Below are positions 63,831 through 64,000 of a stretch of DNA of 64,000 nt, one piece after another. Origin of the DNA: Mesobacillus boroniphilus (GTDB lineage Bacteria > Bacillota > Bacilli > Bacillales > Cytobacillaceae); assembly GCF_018424685.1 (NCBI RefSeq), contig NZ_QTKX01000001.1:1922001-1986000 (forward strand), read 5' to 3'. Positions within the stretch are counted from its first letter, which is position 1; the number at the start of each line of letters is the position of its first letter. The notes under the pieces are model-generated. The model saw only the letters and a list, made by a program, of their open reading frames with translations. It was not told where the DNA came from and ran no database searches. The translations under genes were made by a program, and so were the position numbers.

Positions 63831-64000
63831 CTAAATTCGGTCATCCCATATTCGATTAAGCATCGTTTCTTCGCTGGAAACGACGAGTTCGAATACATCC
63901 GGATTTGTCATTTCCATAAGGCAGTCGTATCCGAAGCTTTCATTGAAATACCTCATAAGCAATGTAGTCATGTTACCATGGCTCACTAGTAAAATGTGGT
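63831..64000 (-). CDS. Histidine phosphatase family protein (C-terminal part)
   Basis: The last 55 residues of a phosphoglycerate-mutase-like phosphatase; the 5' part lies beyond the window. ILLVSHGNMTTLLMRYFNE carries the second catalytic His (SHGN). The gene runs leftward and ends at TAG 63831-63833. Substrate unknown. Confidence 0.75.
   Translation of the reverse strand, partial: HILLVSHGNMTTLLMRYFNESFGYDCLMEMTNPDVFELVVSSEETMLNRIWDDRI

Overview
The window is chromosomal DNA from an aerobic, endospore-forming, low-GC Gram-positive bacterium of the family Bacillaceae. Gene content and order follow the Bacillus subtilis recQ-fer-ribU-serA-res-sigX-spm-dacB-scp-lysA-spoVA-spoIIA-dacF-drm-xerD-fur-spoIIM-yqk-yqj stretch, but with enough insertions, losses and sequence divergence that it is not B. 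subtilis itself. Sporulation genes (spmAB, dacB, spoVA, spoIIA, dacF, spoIIM, mciZ), TTG/GTG starts with strong Shine-Dalgarno sites, an FMN riboswitch and a T-box leader all fit this group.

Layout. 1-3.1 kb: ypbB-recQ (recQ runs off the left edge), ferredoxin, and the riboflavin importer ribU behind an FMN riboswitch. 3.7-7.2 kb: serA, a PHP phosphatase and a LysM/M23 peptidase. 7.4-16.5 kb: the redox and envelope control block rsiX-sigX, resE-resD, resC-resB-resA and rluB, with a 52-bp tandem hairpin array between sigX and resE. 16.9-23.6 kb: spmB-spmA-dacB, ypuI, an unrecognised gene, scpB-scpA, a tiny YjcZ-like protein, ypuF and ribT. 24-32 kb: lysA, a shortened spoVA operon, the spoIIA-sigF operon and dacF. 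32-40 kb: the nucleoside-salvage operon deoB-pupG-pdp, xerD, yqzK, fur, spoIIM, an EndoQ-type nuclease, nudF and an unlisted mciZ. 40-47 kb: yqkF, a ZIP-like membrane protein, GrpB, YqkE and a complete acetoacetate/HMG-CoA module. 47-54 kb: a long dispersed repeat, yqkD, a lipoprotein, yqkB, a CDGSH protein, an SOS-type yolD-uvrX unit, yqzH and a second ECF sigma/anti-sigma pair. 54-60 kb: yqjQ, yqjP, T-box-proI, a glycosyltransferase and namA. 60-64 kb: a methyltransferase, a cadC-cadA metal-efflux operon, a small membrane protein and the end of a histidine phosphatase gene.

How genes work together. ResABC mature c-type cytochromes and ResDE sense redox state. SigX/RsiX and the second ECF pair each have a good autoregulatory ECF promoter. 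SpoIIAA/SpoIIAB/SigF, behind a near-perfect SigH promoter, start forespore transcription. MciZ would block FtsZ in the mother cell. HMG-CoA lyase, CoA-transferase A/B and thiolase form a route from HMG-CoA through acetoacetate to two acetyl-CoA.

The most unusual observation is in cadA. Full homology starts at 62989, but codon 20 is an in-frame UGA exactly where the first cysteine of the N-terminal metal-binding CxxC motif belongs. Every other ATPase motif is intact. This is either a selenocysteine (UxxC) metal-binding site or a single nonsense mutation, and the sequence alone cannot decide. Other oddities are two loci carrying 52-bp-period hairpin repeats whose 10-bp-stem/7-nt-loop architecture is kept while the stem sequence changes, two copies of a long dispersed repeat, and a spoVA operon lacking spoVAC, spoVAD and spoVAEb.
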